Shown here: piece by piece, positions 1 to 8,736 of the stretch
How positions within the stretch are numbered: position 1 is the stretch's first letter
How the letters are laid out: each line of letters begins with the position of its first letter
The notes under the pieces: model-generated
The model's input: only the letters and a program-made list of their open reading frames with translations
Database searches by the model: none
What the model was told of the DNA's origin: nothing
Made by a program: the position numbers and the translations under genes
From: Flammeovirga pectinis
GTDB taxonomy: Bacteria; Bacteroidota; Bacteroidia; Cytophagales; Flammeovirgaceae
Length of the DNA stretch: 64,000 bases
Direction: 5' to 3'
Assembly: GCF_003970675.1 (NCBI RefSeq)
Contig: NZ_CP034563.1
Coordinates: 1,307,501 to 1,371,500 of the forward strand

Positions 1-573
1 TATAATATAATTCCTGCATTTTTACAGGCAATATCTTCGTTTTTAAAATGGTTGAATAGTTAATAATTTCTGTAAGGCTCATTTTAAATGCCTTAATATC
101 ATTGCGTTCTTCAAAAAAGTGAAAAAAGGATGATCTATTTAAGTAATACTCACTTATTTCTAAATCGTCTATTTCTCTTAGAGTATCTTTAGAATAAAAA
201 ATATTGATATGCTTAATCAGTTGCCCTGCCTTAACATTACTATTTATAACTGTATCTTTTGTACAGGTATAAAAACCATTTGATTTAATTTCTTCGTTAC
301 TCCCCCTTCAAATATTATTTCAGAATTAAAAAAAGAAGCGATATAATCAAAATATAAAGACGAACTATAATCTACAGTAAATGGAATATCTATTTTGGCT
401 TCTATATTAAAAACCATGAAATAAATACCTGGGTGTATCTTATAAAAAAAGATAAAGCCTACTCCAGTATCACTATCAACATTTAAAAAATTAGGATGAA
501 TAAATTCTCCATTAAAAAAATCTTTTAGCCACTGCTTATGCTGATTGTAGTCTTGTATTTTACCTTTTAGCAT
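1..573 (-). pseudogene. AraC-like regulator, N-terminal part, frameshifted and cut by the window edge
   Basis: An open frame starting at 573 stops at 244 after 109 codons. A second minus-strand frame, open from about 305 to base 1, continues the protein (VINSNVKAGQLIKHINIFYS and onward). The switch falls at a run of five C on the plus strand (302-306); one extra base there would give a continuous protein of about 190 residues that runs off the window. The pattern resembles the N-terminal sensing half of Bacteroidota AraC regulators, including the helical stretch that precedes the HTH, but the HTH itself lies outside the window. Either a real inactivating frameshift or a homopolymer sequencing error is possible. 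The family call is tentative; the frame switch is directly visible. Confidence 0.5.
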
Positions 574-643
574 TCTTATCTCTTTACTAAACTATAAATA
601 ATTTAATCTGAACAACTAAAGGTACAATTTTTAAAAGACAAAC

Positions 644-685
644 GCCCCCACATTTATCAAATTCATTGATTTAAAATGTGAGGGC
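644..685 (-). terminator. Hairpin terminator downstream of the GH71/99-like gene
   Basis: An almost perfect inverted repeat pairs 644-655 with 674-685 (11 of 12 pairs, loop about 18 nt). It lies just past the stop of the leftward gene ending at 704. The minus-strand sequence after the stem is moderately T-rich. Confidence 0.6.
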
Positions 686-703
686 ATCATCTATTATTAA
701 CTA

Positions 704-2623
704 TTATTTTAACGATTGAGCTTCTTCAAGAATATTATATCCCTTCAGCACATCATTCTCTTCATCTTCTAACGACAATAAACCTTGGTTGTTTTTAGCA
801 CTTTCTTCTAATTCTAACCAAATATTATAATCCATTCCCGAAAGTATATTTTTAATTTCAAGTTTGTATTTTTTGTAGTTTTTCTCCTTAATAATCAGGT
901 ATTTATTTGCATTATGACCATACATTTGCATTGCTTCTAAATTGTTATAGAAACACTCTCCTGCTGCCAATTTCCACTCTAGTTGCTGTGTTCCTGTAAT
1001 CAAGAATCTTTTACGCATTTTTTGCATTTCTACATCTAGAATTAGATTTTGAAATAGATTTGCATAAGATCGGTCAAAGTTTGTAAATATATACGTTAAG
1101 TAATCTGTTTTATCTGCCTGAAAAACAATCTCTTTTGGCGTTTCATAAGCAATAACGGTTTCCTTATTTCTTTTAACTTGAATAGTTACTGTTCCTTTAG
1201 ATTTTTTGACATAAAATGTATGTACCCCTGCAGGAGCAAAACCTAAATACTGCTTATTGCAATACACTTCTGCCTTTTCTTTTAATAAAGTTACTACTTC
1301 AATACTATCAAGAGCTTCCCTTTTATGAAATTTATTGATTAAAAATACATCAATTCCTTTATTCTGATGAACATCTAGTATGTCGTTACTCTTGTAAGAA
1401 GTAATTACCAATTCCTCATCTACTGGATTTGGGTTTCCTTTCCAGCACTTTTTATAATATTTCAATAATAAACCTAATCCATAACCATGGTGTAATTCTG
1501 GAGCAAAATGAGACCCATCATCAAAATAATTCCATGAATCTATAAATATCATATCTGCATTATGTTCTACAGACTGGCTCATCATATTTCTGAAAGTACT
1601 GGTAAGCTTATGGTTATTTGCTTTAACAAAAGAATCTTCTGGTGCGGTTGATTTTGCTAGATTAGATCCTTCGCTCAATTTTGCTTTATCAGTTCTTCTG
1701 AACATTTGTACTCCTTGCTGATCAGCAAAAGCACTTTGAATATAAGCTCTACCTCTATTCTTACACACCTTTCTTATTGCAGCAACTCCTTTATTATAAG
1801 ATTGGATTCCTTTTAAAGTATACACTGCCGGAAAGTAATCAAGTATTAGATTTGATAAATGATTATTGGCTAATGCACTACTTTGATATACAAATGCTAA
1901 ATCTTCTGGCATGCCTTCTTTTAAGTAAGTATATTGTTCTGCCACCCTTTTCATTAGATCTGGATTGTTAACAAAGTCTCTTGAGTAATTTTTAGTTAAT
2001 CCCTCATCAATAACTTTTTGCGTTCCTTTTGTAAACACAATAATTTTGTCGTTCCCTGTTCTTAACCATTTATCTGAAAGATCTGCCGAAGTAATAATTT
2101 CTTTTAAACTATTCTTTGTTTTCAATAAAAGCTCATCTGATGAAACAGATGCTTTTCTATCCATTACTAAAGTGAGAGAAAATTTAAAGTCTATATCTCT
2201 TTCTTCTGCAACTTTAATATATGTAGTAATTATTTTCTTGAATCTACGGATATAGAAATCATTATTTAATGGTCTAAATTCAAATTTAAAACCATCAATC
2301 CCCATTAGTTTTGCTGCTTTCATTTCGTAAGCAAAAGCATCTTCTGTTTCCATAGGGTTACTCATAACAGACACTTGAGGAACTGCTGTTCTGTACTTCC
2401 CATTTAGCTCATCTACATCTGTTCCAAATGTAGTTTCGTAACGCATTCCTTTTAAATACGCAAGATCGCCGCTATAATTAAAATAAGGATGAGCTAATGC
2501 CAAAACAACTTTTTTAGGAAAGAATTGCTTACCAGTAACTTCTACATCGTTTTGTGCAGTTACTGGTAGCATTAAAATAAAATAAATAGTTGCTGTGGTA
2601 GATAGTAGTTTAAAAATGTTCAT
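704..2623 (-). CDS. Secreted GH71/GH99-like glycoside hydrolase candidate
   Basis: The protein has about 639 residues and a signal peptide ending near TAQ at residue 24. After it comes VVLALAHPYF with a distant AYEMKAAKLMGIDGFKFE segment, then an aromatic-rich FIDSWNYFDDGSHFAPE motif near residues 365-380, as in (beta/alpha)8 families such as GH71 (alpha-1,3-glucanase) and GH99-like proteins. The last 200 residues look like a beta-rich accessory region. I chose the ATG at 2623 over the in-frame TTG two codons upstream. No neighbouring SusC/D pair indicates a substrate; a divergent esterase starts at 2967. I infer export and action on a polysaccharide. The family is a pattern match and catalytic residues are not assigned. 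Confidence 0.5.
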   Translation of the reverse strand: MNIFKLLSTTATIYFILMLPVTAQNDVEVTGKQFFPKKVVLALAHPYFNYSGDLAYLKGMRYETTFGTDVDELNGKYRTAVPQVSVMSNPMETEDAFAYEMKAAKLMGIDGFKFEFRPLNNDFYIRRFKKIITTYIKVAEERDIDFKFSLTLVMDRKASVSSDELLLKTKNSLKEIITSADLSDKWLRTGNDKIIVFTKGTQKVIDEGLTKNYSRDFVNNPDLMKRVAEQYTYLKEGMPEDLAFVYQSSALANNHLSNLILDYFPAVYTLKGIQSYNKGVAAIRKVCKNRGRAYIQSAFADQQGVQMFRRTDKAKLSEGSNLAKSTAPEDSFVKANNHKLTSTFRNMMSQSVEHNADMIFIDSWNYFDDGSHFAPELHHGYGLGLLLKYYKKCWKGNPNPVDEELVITSYKSNDILDVHQNKGIDVFLINKFHKREALDSIEVVTLLKEKAEVYCNKQYLGFAPAGVHTFYVKKSKGTVTIQVKRNKETVIAYETPKEIVFQADKTDYLTYIFTNFDRSYANLFQNLILDVEMQKMRKRFLITGTQQLEWKLAAGECFYNNLEAMQMYGHNANKYLIIKEKNYKKYKLEIKNILSGMDYNIWLELEESAKNNQGLLSLEDEENDVLKGYNILEEAQSLK

Positions 2624-2966
2624 AGTCAAATAATAAGTAAGTGATAATTAAAATAGTAAATTCTCTAATTCAATTATCTTTAAAAAAATTGACAATAAAC
2701 ACTCTCAGTACCCTTTTAAGACAGTTATGAACTCACAGAAACGTATAATTTACCTACAGAATATGTTTAAGGCTCTACCCATTATTTAAATTTCTATCAC
2801 CTGAATAAAGAATAATACGACTTGTAAGAAGATAATCTTATAAAAAGATATAGACGGATAATCTATATCCAAAAAACTAATTCTACCTTTAAGGTAATAA
2901 CAAAGTTGTATTCTCTTTTGAGGAAAATGACTATATTATTATAACCAACTATTAATTTTTATACTG
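2624..2966. other. Divergent intergenic region between the GH71/99-like and esterase genes
   Basis: This 343-base AT-rich stretch should hold the promoters of both flanking genes. A near-consensus minus-7 element (TACCTTTA, 2884-2891) points toward the esterase. A perfect 8-bp hairpin pairs 2847-2854 with 2862-2869 and could be an operator. No gene is seen. Confidence 0.4.
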
Positions 2967-3848
2967 ATGAGTAGACACTGTATTTTATTATCAACTATTT
3001 TTTTAATTGTATCAAGTTTAACGGTAAATGCACAAACAGAAATTGAGCTACCATATACAACACCAGATCACATTACTTGGAAAGGTGAAGAGCGTGCTTT
3101 CTTTTATAAAGATTGGCAAACTGATGTGATTACAAATATATCTACTCCATCCATAGAGGTATATCAACCTAAAAAACCTAACGGAACTGCTGTTATTATT
3201 GCTCCCGGTGGCGGACTTATGGCTAATAGTATAGAATCTGAGGGTAGATTAGTTGCCAAGTGGTTGAACGAAAAAGGTATTACTGCATTTGTTTTAAAAT
3301 ATAGATTAGTACCAACAAATAAAGAATCTGTGGAAGAAGTTGATCAATATGCAAAAAAAGATCCTGTTCTATTTTCTGAGCTTCTTAATCAAGTCCTCCC
3401 ATATTCAATCCGAGACGCCTTTCAAGCTATTCTTTATGTAAGAGAAAATGCTGCACAATTAAAAGTTGATCCAAGTAAAATTGGTTTTATGGGTTTTTCT
3501 GCTGGTGGAGCTGTTGCAATGGGAACAAGTTATTATTATAATAAAGAGAATAGACCAGATTTTGTGGTAAATGTGTATCCTTGGACAGAGGTAATGCCAT
3601 TAAGATTTCCTCGTGAAGATGTACCACCTATGCTTGTTGTTTGTGCACAAAACGACCCTTTAAATTTAGCAATGGGTGCCAATAATTTATACAATAGCTG
3701 GGTAAATAACGGGCATAAAGCTGCTTTAATTATGTTTAGTAAGGGTGGACACGGATTTGGTATGAGAAAATCTGGACTAGCTTCTGATAATTGGATTAGT
3801 CAATTTTATGCTTGGGCAATTGATGAGAGCTTTATTATTACAAAATAA
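2967..3848 (+). CDS. Secreted alpha/beta-hydrolase, acetylxylan-esterase-like
   Basis: This 293-residue protein has a signal peptide ending at VNAQ (about residue 23). The alpha/beta-hydrolase fold is shown by the oxyanion segment IIAPGGG near residues 77-83, the nucleophile elbow GFSAGG near 175-180, an acid in CAQNDP near 226-231, and the catalytic histidine in KGGHGFG near 258-264. This is the layout of BD-FAE and related carbohydrate esterases that remove acetyl groups from sugars. It is transcribed away from the GH71/99-like gene, which suits a joint role in polysaccharide breakdown. The substrate is not shown; a lipase or peptidase of the same fold is the alternative. Confidence 0.75.
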   Translation: MSRHCILLSTIFLIVSSLTVNAQTEIELPYTTPDHITWKGEERAFFYKDWQTDVITNISTPSIEVYQPKKPNGTAVIIAPGGGLMANSIESEGRLVAKWLNEKGITAFVLKYRLVPTNKESVEEVDQYAKKDPVLFSELLNQVLPYSIRDAFQAILYVRENAAQLKVDPSKIGFMGFSAGGAVAMGTSYYYNKENRPDFVVNVYPWTEVMPLRFPREDVPPMLVVCAQNDPLNLAMGANNLYNSWVNNGHKAALIMFSKGGHGFGMRKSGLASDNWISQFYAWAIDESFIITK

Positions 3849-3858
3849 ATTTATTGGG

Positions 3859-4527
3859 CTAGTCGTTTATAAATGGCTCTAAAAACCCAATAAGTTGTTT
3901 CCCTCCATCCGACCAACGTATACCATGTCCGGATGCTATTCTAATTTCGTATACATGGCCATGTTTATAATGAAAAAACACATTCCACCATGTTTTTGTA
4001 TCTAACATCATTTTTATGAGACTTCTTACGTGTGTCTCTTTTTGGGAGGGGGAACCCTTTACCTCTCCCCAGAAATTATCTTCGTGTCTGCCCGCATGTT
4101 TTTCCCACGCACGTGTGGCGGTACTTATTTGCTCATTATAGGGCAATAAACTACTGTTTAAAACAGTCGCTTTAAGTGGTGGTATTCCTTTTTCATCTGT
4201 ACAACTTGCAGACGTACAACGTTGTCCTAAAATGATTAATAAGTATTGGAAAGGAGATTTCATTAAAGCTATTGCCCATGCTTCTTCTGAATTCTTTACT
4301 TTAGTAAGAGGGTAATTTTTTATAATTTCTGATAAAACCTGATCTAAAGGTAGCGTAACTTCTTCGCTAAAATAGGGTACTCTTAAAGAACTATTGCTCT
4401 GTGTTATTAGTAGTTGTAACTGATTAATAAAATTATTCCAATGTTCATCTTGTAAAAAATGAACGTATTTTTCTTGCCATTCTTTTGTAAGATAGTTTCT
4501 ACATTTTAAAGTTGGTAAGTCTATCAT
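3859..4527 (-). CDS. Unknown conserved-looking protein, 222 residues
   Basis: I do not recognise this protein. It has no signal peptide or membrane segment and is probably cytoplasmic. A conserved-looking C-terminal block reads HGHVYEIRIASGHGIRWSDG, and two cysteines sit in QRCTSASC near residues 103-110. It converges on the esterase gene; an 8-bp inverted repeat (3851-3858 with 3886-3893) spans the junction and may act as a weak terminator. It lies 64 bases downstream of another leftward unknown gene, so the two may share a transcript. Confidence 0.65.
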   Translation of the reverse strand: MIDLPTLKCRNYLTKEWQEKYVHFLQDEHWNNFINQLQLLITQSNSSLRVPYFSEEVTLPLDQVLSEIIKNYPLTKVKNSEEAWAIALMKSPFQYLLIILGQRCTSASCTDEKGIPPLKATVLNSSLLPYNEQISTATRAWEKHAGRHEDNFWGEVKGSPSQKETHVRSLIKMMLDTKTWWNVFFHYKHGHVYEIRIASGHGIRWSDGGKQLIGFLEPFIND

Positions 4528-4590
4528 AGTCTTTAAATAGCTGATAAAAGAGTGCCATTCATCAAATGGTATTTCTATACTTCTACCTTT

Positions 4591-4902
4591 CTAATTATCC
4601 CCTAAAGTAATTTCTATTAAATCTAAAGCCATTTGTTTTGGATCTTCTTTAGATAAATCTCTTAATTTCAATTCTCCTCTAAAATAATCTCCGCCATCTT
4701 CTAAAAAACCTTGTCCTTTTGGTGTAAAAACAGGGAAATTATCAGGTGTAGAAACTTCATATCTACCATTTTCTGCAATAGTAAAAGTAGTTGTTACCTG
4801 AAAATAAAATGCTTGAGTACGACCGTACATATTCTTTAATGCATTTGTAATATTTGTAAGTTGCTCATTTAGAACATACTCTTTCAATTCTTGCTTTGTC
4901 AT
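4591..4902 (-). CDS. Small unknown cytoplasmic protein, about 103 residues
   Basis: I place the start at the ATG at 4902 (MTKQELKEYV). The open frame extends to 4932, but the extra ten residues lie in the divergent promoter area. The N-terminal half looks helical (QLTNITNALKNMYGR) and the rest is beta-rich with several glycines. There is no signal peptide. It probably forms a transcript with the gene ending at 3859 and is divergent from the kinase-like gene at 4985. No family recognised. Confidence 0.55.
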   Translation of the reverse strand: MTKQELKEYVLNEQLTNITNALKNMYGRTQAFYFQVTTTFTIAENGRYEVSTPDNFPVFTPKGQGFLEDGGDYFRGELKLRDLSKEDPKQMALDLIEITLGDN

Positions 4903-4954
4903 AATTGTTACTTTTTTATAAAGGTACATCAAAGACCTTTTTAGAGCAAAAAAT

Positions 4955-4962
4955 GTATCTTT
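4955..4962 (+). promoter_or_regulatory. Bacteroidota minus-7 promoter element
   Basis: TATCTTTG matches the Bacteroidota sigma consensus TAnnTTTG. It lies 22 bases before the ATG at 4985 and overlaps an in-frame TTG at 4961, which argues against starting the protein there. No clear minus-33 TTTG is seen. Confidence 0.5.
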
Positions 4963-4984
4963 GCCAAAAATAAAAATAGTACAT

Positions 4985-5956
4985 ATGAATCAACATTTTA
5001 AAGATATCATTTTAGAATCTACAGCTTCTTCCTCTTTAAAAGAAGTAGAAGTTATCCAAAGTTTATGGAGTGGTTATGGTAGTATTATTCGCTATAGTTT
5101 AAAAGGTGGTTCTTATAAAAGTGTTGTGGTAAAACATGTACAATATCCTGATACTACTAAGCACCCACGTGGATGGAATACGAATTTATCTCATGAAAGA
5201 AAACTAAAATCGTATAACGTAGAAACGGCTTGGTACAAAGAATTTAGTCAACTATGTGATACTTCTTGTAGGATTCCTAAGTGTTTTGCTTTAGAAACGC
5301 ATAAGGATGAGGTTCTTATTGTACTCGAAGATTTAGATAGCAGTGGTTTTCCTGAGAGACTTCATCAGGTTGGTTGGGATGAAATTACTTGTTGCTTAGA
5401 GTGGTTGGCAAATTTCCATGCTTCGTTTATGGGTAAAAAGCCATCAAATTTATGGGAAATTGGCACCTACTGGCACTTATCTACTCGCCCAGACGAACTG
5501 ATTGCATTAGAAGATAAACCTCTTAAAAAGATAGCTCAAAAGTTAGACGATGCATTAAACAATGCAAAATACCTGACACTTGTTCATGGAGATGCTAAAT
5601 TGGCTAATTTCTGTTTTTCTACTGATGGAAAAAAAGTAGCTGCCGTAGATTTTCAATATGTCGGAGGAGGATGCGGCATGAAAGATGTTGTTTATTTTAT
5701 TGGTAGTTGCTTAAATGAAGAGGAATGTGAGCACTATGAAGATAAATTACTCACTATTTATTTTGATGCATTAAAAGAAGGACTTAAAAAGCATAATCCT
5801 ACTGTAGATTTCTTAGAAATTGAAAAAGAATGGAGAGCATTATTTCCTATTGCATGGACTGATTTTCATCGATTCCTAAAAGGTTGGAGTCCTGGGCATT
5901 GGAAAATAAATAGCTATTCAGAAAAGATGGCCCAAAGTGTTATCAAATCAGTTTAA
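4985..5956 (+). CDS. APH/ecdysteroid-kinase-like small-molecule phosphotransferase
   Basis: This protein of about 323 residues carries the protein-kinase-like phosphotransferase signature: the catalytic loop [13 protein letters not shown] (about residues 199-211) followed by the metal-binding motif AVDFQYVG (about 221-228). A VVVLEDLD-like hinge (VLIVLEDLD, about 110-118) precedes them. This set is typical of APH, choline-kinase and EcKL-type kinases that phosphorylate hydroxyls on small molecules with ATP. The protein is cytoplasmic. The ATG at 4985 is preferred because a promoter element overlaps the upstream TTG. The substrate is unknown. The gene stands alone, divergent from 4902 and closed by a strong hairpin. 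Confidence 0.75.
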   Translation: MNQHFKDIILESTASSSLKEVEVIQSLWSGYGSIIRYSLKGGSYKSVVVKHVQYPDTTKHPRGWNTNLSHERKLKSYNVETAWYKEFSQLCDTSCRIPKCFALETHKDEVLIVLEDLDSSGFPERLHQVGWDEITCCLEWLANFHASFMGKKPSNLWEIGTYWHLSTRPDELIALEDKPLKKIAQKLDDALNNAKYLTLVHGDAKLANFCFSTDGKKVAAVDFQYVGGGCGMKDVVYFIGSCLNEEECEHYEDKLLTIYFDALKEGLKKHNPTVDFLEIEKEWRALFPIAWTDFHRFLKGWSPGHWKINSYSEKMAQSVIKSV

Positions 5957-5971
5957 AAAGACGTATAAACA

Positions 5972-6012
5972 CAAATAAGGTGATAATCTTTTATAGACTA
6001 TCACCTTATTTG
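5972..6012. terminator. Bidirectional terminator hairpin
   Basis: A perfect 14-bp inverted repeat pairs 5972-5985 with 5999-6012 around a 13-nt loop, between convergent genes ending at 5956 and 6066. It probably serves both. Confidence 0.8.
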
Positions 6013-6065
6013 TATTTATAAAAAAGCAAAAACTCATTCTCGTTCTTACCCAATAACTATAGCTA

Positions 6066-7358
6066 TTACATTTTATGAAAACGCACCATTTGAGTTCGTG
6101 TCTTAAAAATATAAACACCTTGTTTTAACGAAGATATATTTAAAGTAATCTCACTATTTTCTTTACTAGAGGGAGTTACTAAGTCTGTAACATCATGCCC
6201 TGTTGCACTAAAAACTTGAAATATATTTTTTGTGAAATCAATTTCCGAAGAATGTAATTGTATACTGTTATCTGCAGGTACAGGGTACGCTTTTAATACA
6301 AGTGTGTTTGTTGTTTCTCTAGTAACTGTCACTGCAGAAAAATATTCGAAATTTCTATCAAAATCTACTTGTAATAAACGGTAATAGCTTACTCCTTTTA
6401 ATGGCTTTTCATCAATGATAGAATACTTAAGATTTACATTAGAATTTCCTGCTCCTTCTACTCTAGCAATTTTATTCCAAAAATGTCCCTCCGAAGACCT
6501 TTCCATAATAAAGTGAGAATTGTTTTCTTCTGATGCTGTTACCCATTCAATAATAACTTGGCCGTCATTTTTTCTAACAGAAAAAGAATGGAGTTCTATT
6601 GGGAGTGCAACATCATTATTATTAAAACCGCACACATATACATTATCCTGATTTACGGTTACTCCTGCGGGAAGTGAATTATTAAAATCTTCGAAACTTT
6701 CTCCATTAAAAGTTACACTAGAACCAGAACATCCATCACTAGTAGTAATTACTTGGTTTGCTAAAGTAGCTCCTCTACTATCTTCATCAGACATATCAAA
6801 AGTTTCTGTTTGAATTGTTCCTCCACCTTTCACATAACCTCCATGAATTTTCATTTTTGTATCTACTTCTACCAAACCATAATTTCTTAATAAACCATCT
6901 AAATGAAATTCTCCCGAAACTTTAATCACACCTGCAGGCCAATTGGTAATTATACTCGTTTGGTCTTTACCTCCATGAATTCTTGTTGCAGAAATTTCAC
7001 CAAAATTGTAGATATCAATATTCGACACATCAGATTTAAATTCTCCAATTCCAGTAATTACTCCCCCATTTCTAAATTCAGTTCCTTCACTAGTAATCAA
7101 CAATTTATTACCATTCATAGTAATTGTCGTACCCGATTTGACTTTTAAATAACTATTTATTGTCAGATCTGCAGTAACATTAATTGTACAATTACAATCA
7201 ATAGTAATATTATCAGTACTATTGGGTACACCTCCATCCCAATTCGATGCTGTATTCCAATCTCCATCAACACCATCAGCACCTACCCAGGTTATATCAG
7301 CAGCAAGACAAAAATATGTAGAAATAAAGAACAGCAATAAAGTAAAATAAGCTTTCAT
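6066..7358 (-). CDS. Secreted beta-rich protein with T9SS sorting tail
   Basis: This 430-residue protein has a signal peptide (about residues 1-19). Residues 23-250 are beta-helix-like and rich in Gly, Asn and Thr; they open with WNTASNWDGGVPNSTDNITI, a motif seen at the head of adhesin and autotransporter-type passenger repeats. A fibronectin-like module beginning LPIELHSFSV (about 255-345) and a C-terminal T9SS sorting domain with a YPVPADN turn follow. The same LPxEL module occurs in the protein at 14164. I infer surface or extracellular location. No catalytic motif is visible; an adhesive or structural role is a guess. Confidence 0.7.
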   Translation of the reverse strand: MKAYFTLLLFFISTYFCLAADITWVGADGVDGDWNTASNWDGGVPNSTDNITIDCNCTINVTADLTINSYLKVKSGTTITMNGNKLLITSEGTEFRNGGVITGIGEFKSDVSNIDIYNFGEISATRIHGGKDQTSIITNWPAGVIKVSGEFHLDGLLRNYGLVEVDTKMKIHGGYVKGGGTIQTETFDMSDEDSRGATLANQVITTSDGCSGSSVTFNGESFEDFNNSLPAGVTVNQDNVYVCGFNNNDVALPIELHSFSVRKNDGQVIIEWVTASEENNSHFIMERSSEGHFWNKIARVEGAGNSNVNLKYSIIDEKPLKGVSYYRLLQVDFDRNFEYFSAVTVTRETTNTLVLKAYPVPADNSIQLHSSEIDFTKNIFQVFSATGHDVTDLVTPSSKENSEITLNISSLKQGVYIFKTRTQMVRFHKM

Positions 7359-7471
7359 ATAAATAGATTAGTTAGTTTCTAAAAGCATCAATATATTTAT
7401 ACTTTTAGCCTTCGAAGAACACTTTTTGATATAGCGATAGAAATTGAAATTTTAGTGTTATCAATTACTTA

Positions 7472-8320
7472 ATGAAAAAAATGAACATAGATTTGATCAA
7501 TTTGTGTTACTCTATAAAGGAGTGCACAAAAAAGGCGGCAACGTTAATACAAGAGTATCCTAAGGAGTTACTTTCTGTAGAAAATAAAGAAGCTGGAGAT
7601 AATTTAGCTTCTCAAGTTGTTACAGAGGTAGACAGGTTAAGCCAAGCACTACTACTTGATGAATTAAAAGGAGTAATTCTAAAATATGATTTGGGAGTAC
7701 TCACAGAAGAAAGTATAGATGATAAAAGCAGGTTTAAGAAAGATTATTTTTTGTGTATTGATCCAATAGATGGTACACTTCCGTTTATTGAGCAAACTTC
7801 TGGTTACAGTATTTCTATTGCTTTAGTTGATAAGAAAGGGACAGCACTCATTGGAGTAATTTATGATCTGGTAGAGAATAATCTTTATCATTCCATTAAA
7901 AATGAGGGTGTTTTTAAGAATGATATTCCTTTCAAAATCAATAGAAACAAGCATTTTACTTTAGTATTTGATAGAAGTTTTCTGAAACATCCTCGATTTG
8001 AGAACATCAAAAGTGCTTTTATAAAAAAATATGGTGATAACATAAAAGTGATTGCTCATGGTGGAGCTGTAATGAATGCCATTTGGGTTTTGGAAAATGC
8101 TCCTGCCTGTTATTTCAAATTTCCAAAAAAAGTAAATGGAGGTGGAAGTATTTGGGATTACGCTGCTTCTAGTTGTTTATTTAACACGCTTAATTTAGTA
8201 ACAACAGATAGTTTTGGCGAGCCAATTCAACTTAATCAAGAGAATACATTTATGAATGCAAAAGGAATTCATTACTCTACTGAATCAGATACTTTAGAAT
8301 TGACAAAAAAATTTATTTAA
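7472..8320 (+). CDS. Inositol-monophosphatase/CysQ family phosphatase
   Basis: This 282-residue cytoplasmic protein has the family metal-binding motifs in order: an acidic residue in LTEES (about 80-84), DPIDGTLPF (about 99-107, canonical DPIDGT) and IWDYAASS (about 227-234, the WDxAA motif). These bind the Mg ions that drive phosphate hydrolysis. CysQ (3'-phosphoadenosine 5'-phosphate phosphatase) and inositol monophosphatase share them, so the substrate stays open; the length fits CysQ. The gene stands alone with no sulfur-assimilation neighbours. Confidence 0.8.
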   Translation: MKKMNIDLINLCYSIKECTKKAATLIQEYPKELLSVENKEAGDNLASQVVTEVDRLSQALLLDELKGVILKYDLGVLTEESIDDKSRFKKDYFLCIDPIDGTLPFIEQTSGYSISIALVDKKGTALIGVIYDLVENNLYHSIKNEGVFKNDIPFKINRNKHFTLVFDRSFLKHPRFENIKSAFIKKYGDNIKVIAHGGAVMNAIWVLENAPACYFKFPKKVNGGGSIWDYAASSCLFNTLNLVTTDSFGEPIQLNQENTFMNAKGIHYSTESDTLELTKKFI

Positions 8321-8736
8321 CCTTTTCTTCTATTGTTGCAATAAAAATAAACTGATATATCTACCCAAATAAATATTAGAAGATTTTGAAACAACAAACA
8401 CTACAGATAAACGATTGTTTTTTAATGCATTATCGAATAAACATCAAAGTAGAAAAGAAAACAAAGTTACTTTAAATAATTATATTTTAATCGACTCTTA
8501 ATACTTATTAATAAGTGTACAATTTATACCTAATAATTAACATTAAATAGAGTTAAAGGTTAATTTTTTTAACTAAAAGACCCCTATAATCACTAAGGTT
8601 TCACTTAAAAGTATTAAAAAAATACAATTAAATTAAACAACTTTAAAAGGAAACAATTAGTTAACATTAGATGATTTGTTTTGTACCTGAATTACGATCA
8701 AACCTAATTAAAATTTATCAATTAATTAATAGCTTA
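8321..8736 (+). promoter_or_regulatory. Long AT-rich leader upstream of the TonB receptor, with a 14-bp palindrome
   Basis: This region of about 415 bases has no convincing gene. It contains a perfect 14-bp palindrome (ACTTATTAATAAGT, 8503-8516), a possible operator for the receptor downstream. In DNA this AT-rich a palindrome may be chance. Confidence 0.3.
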
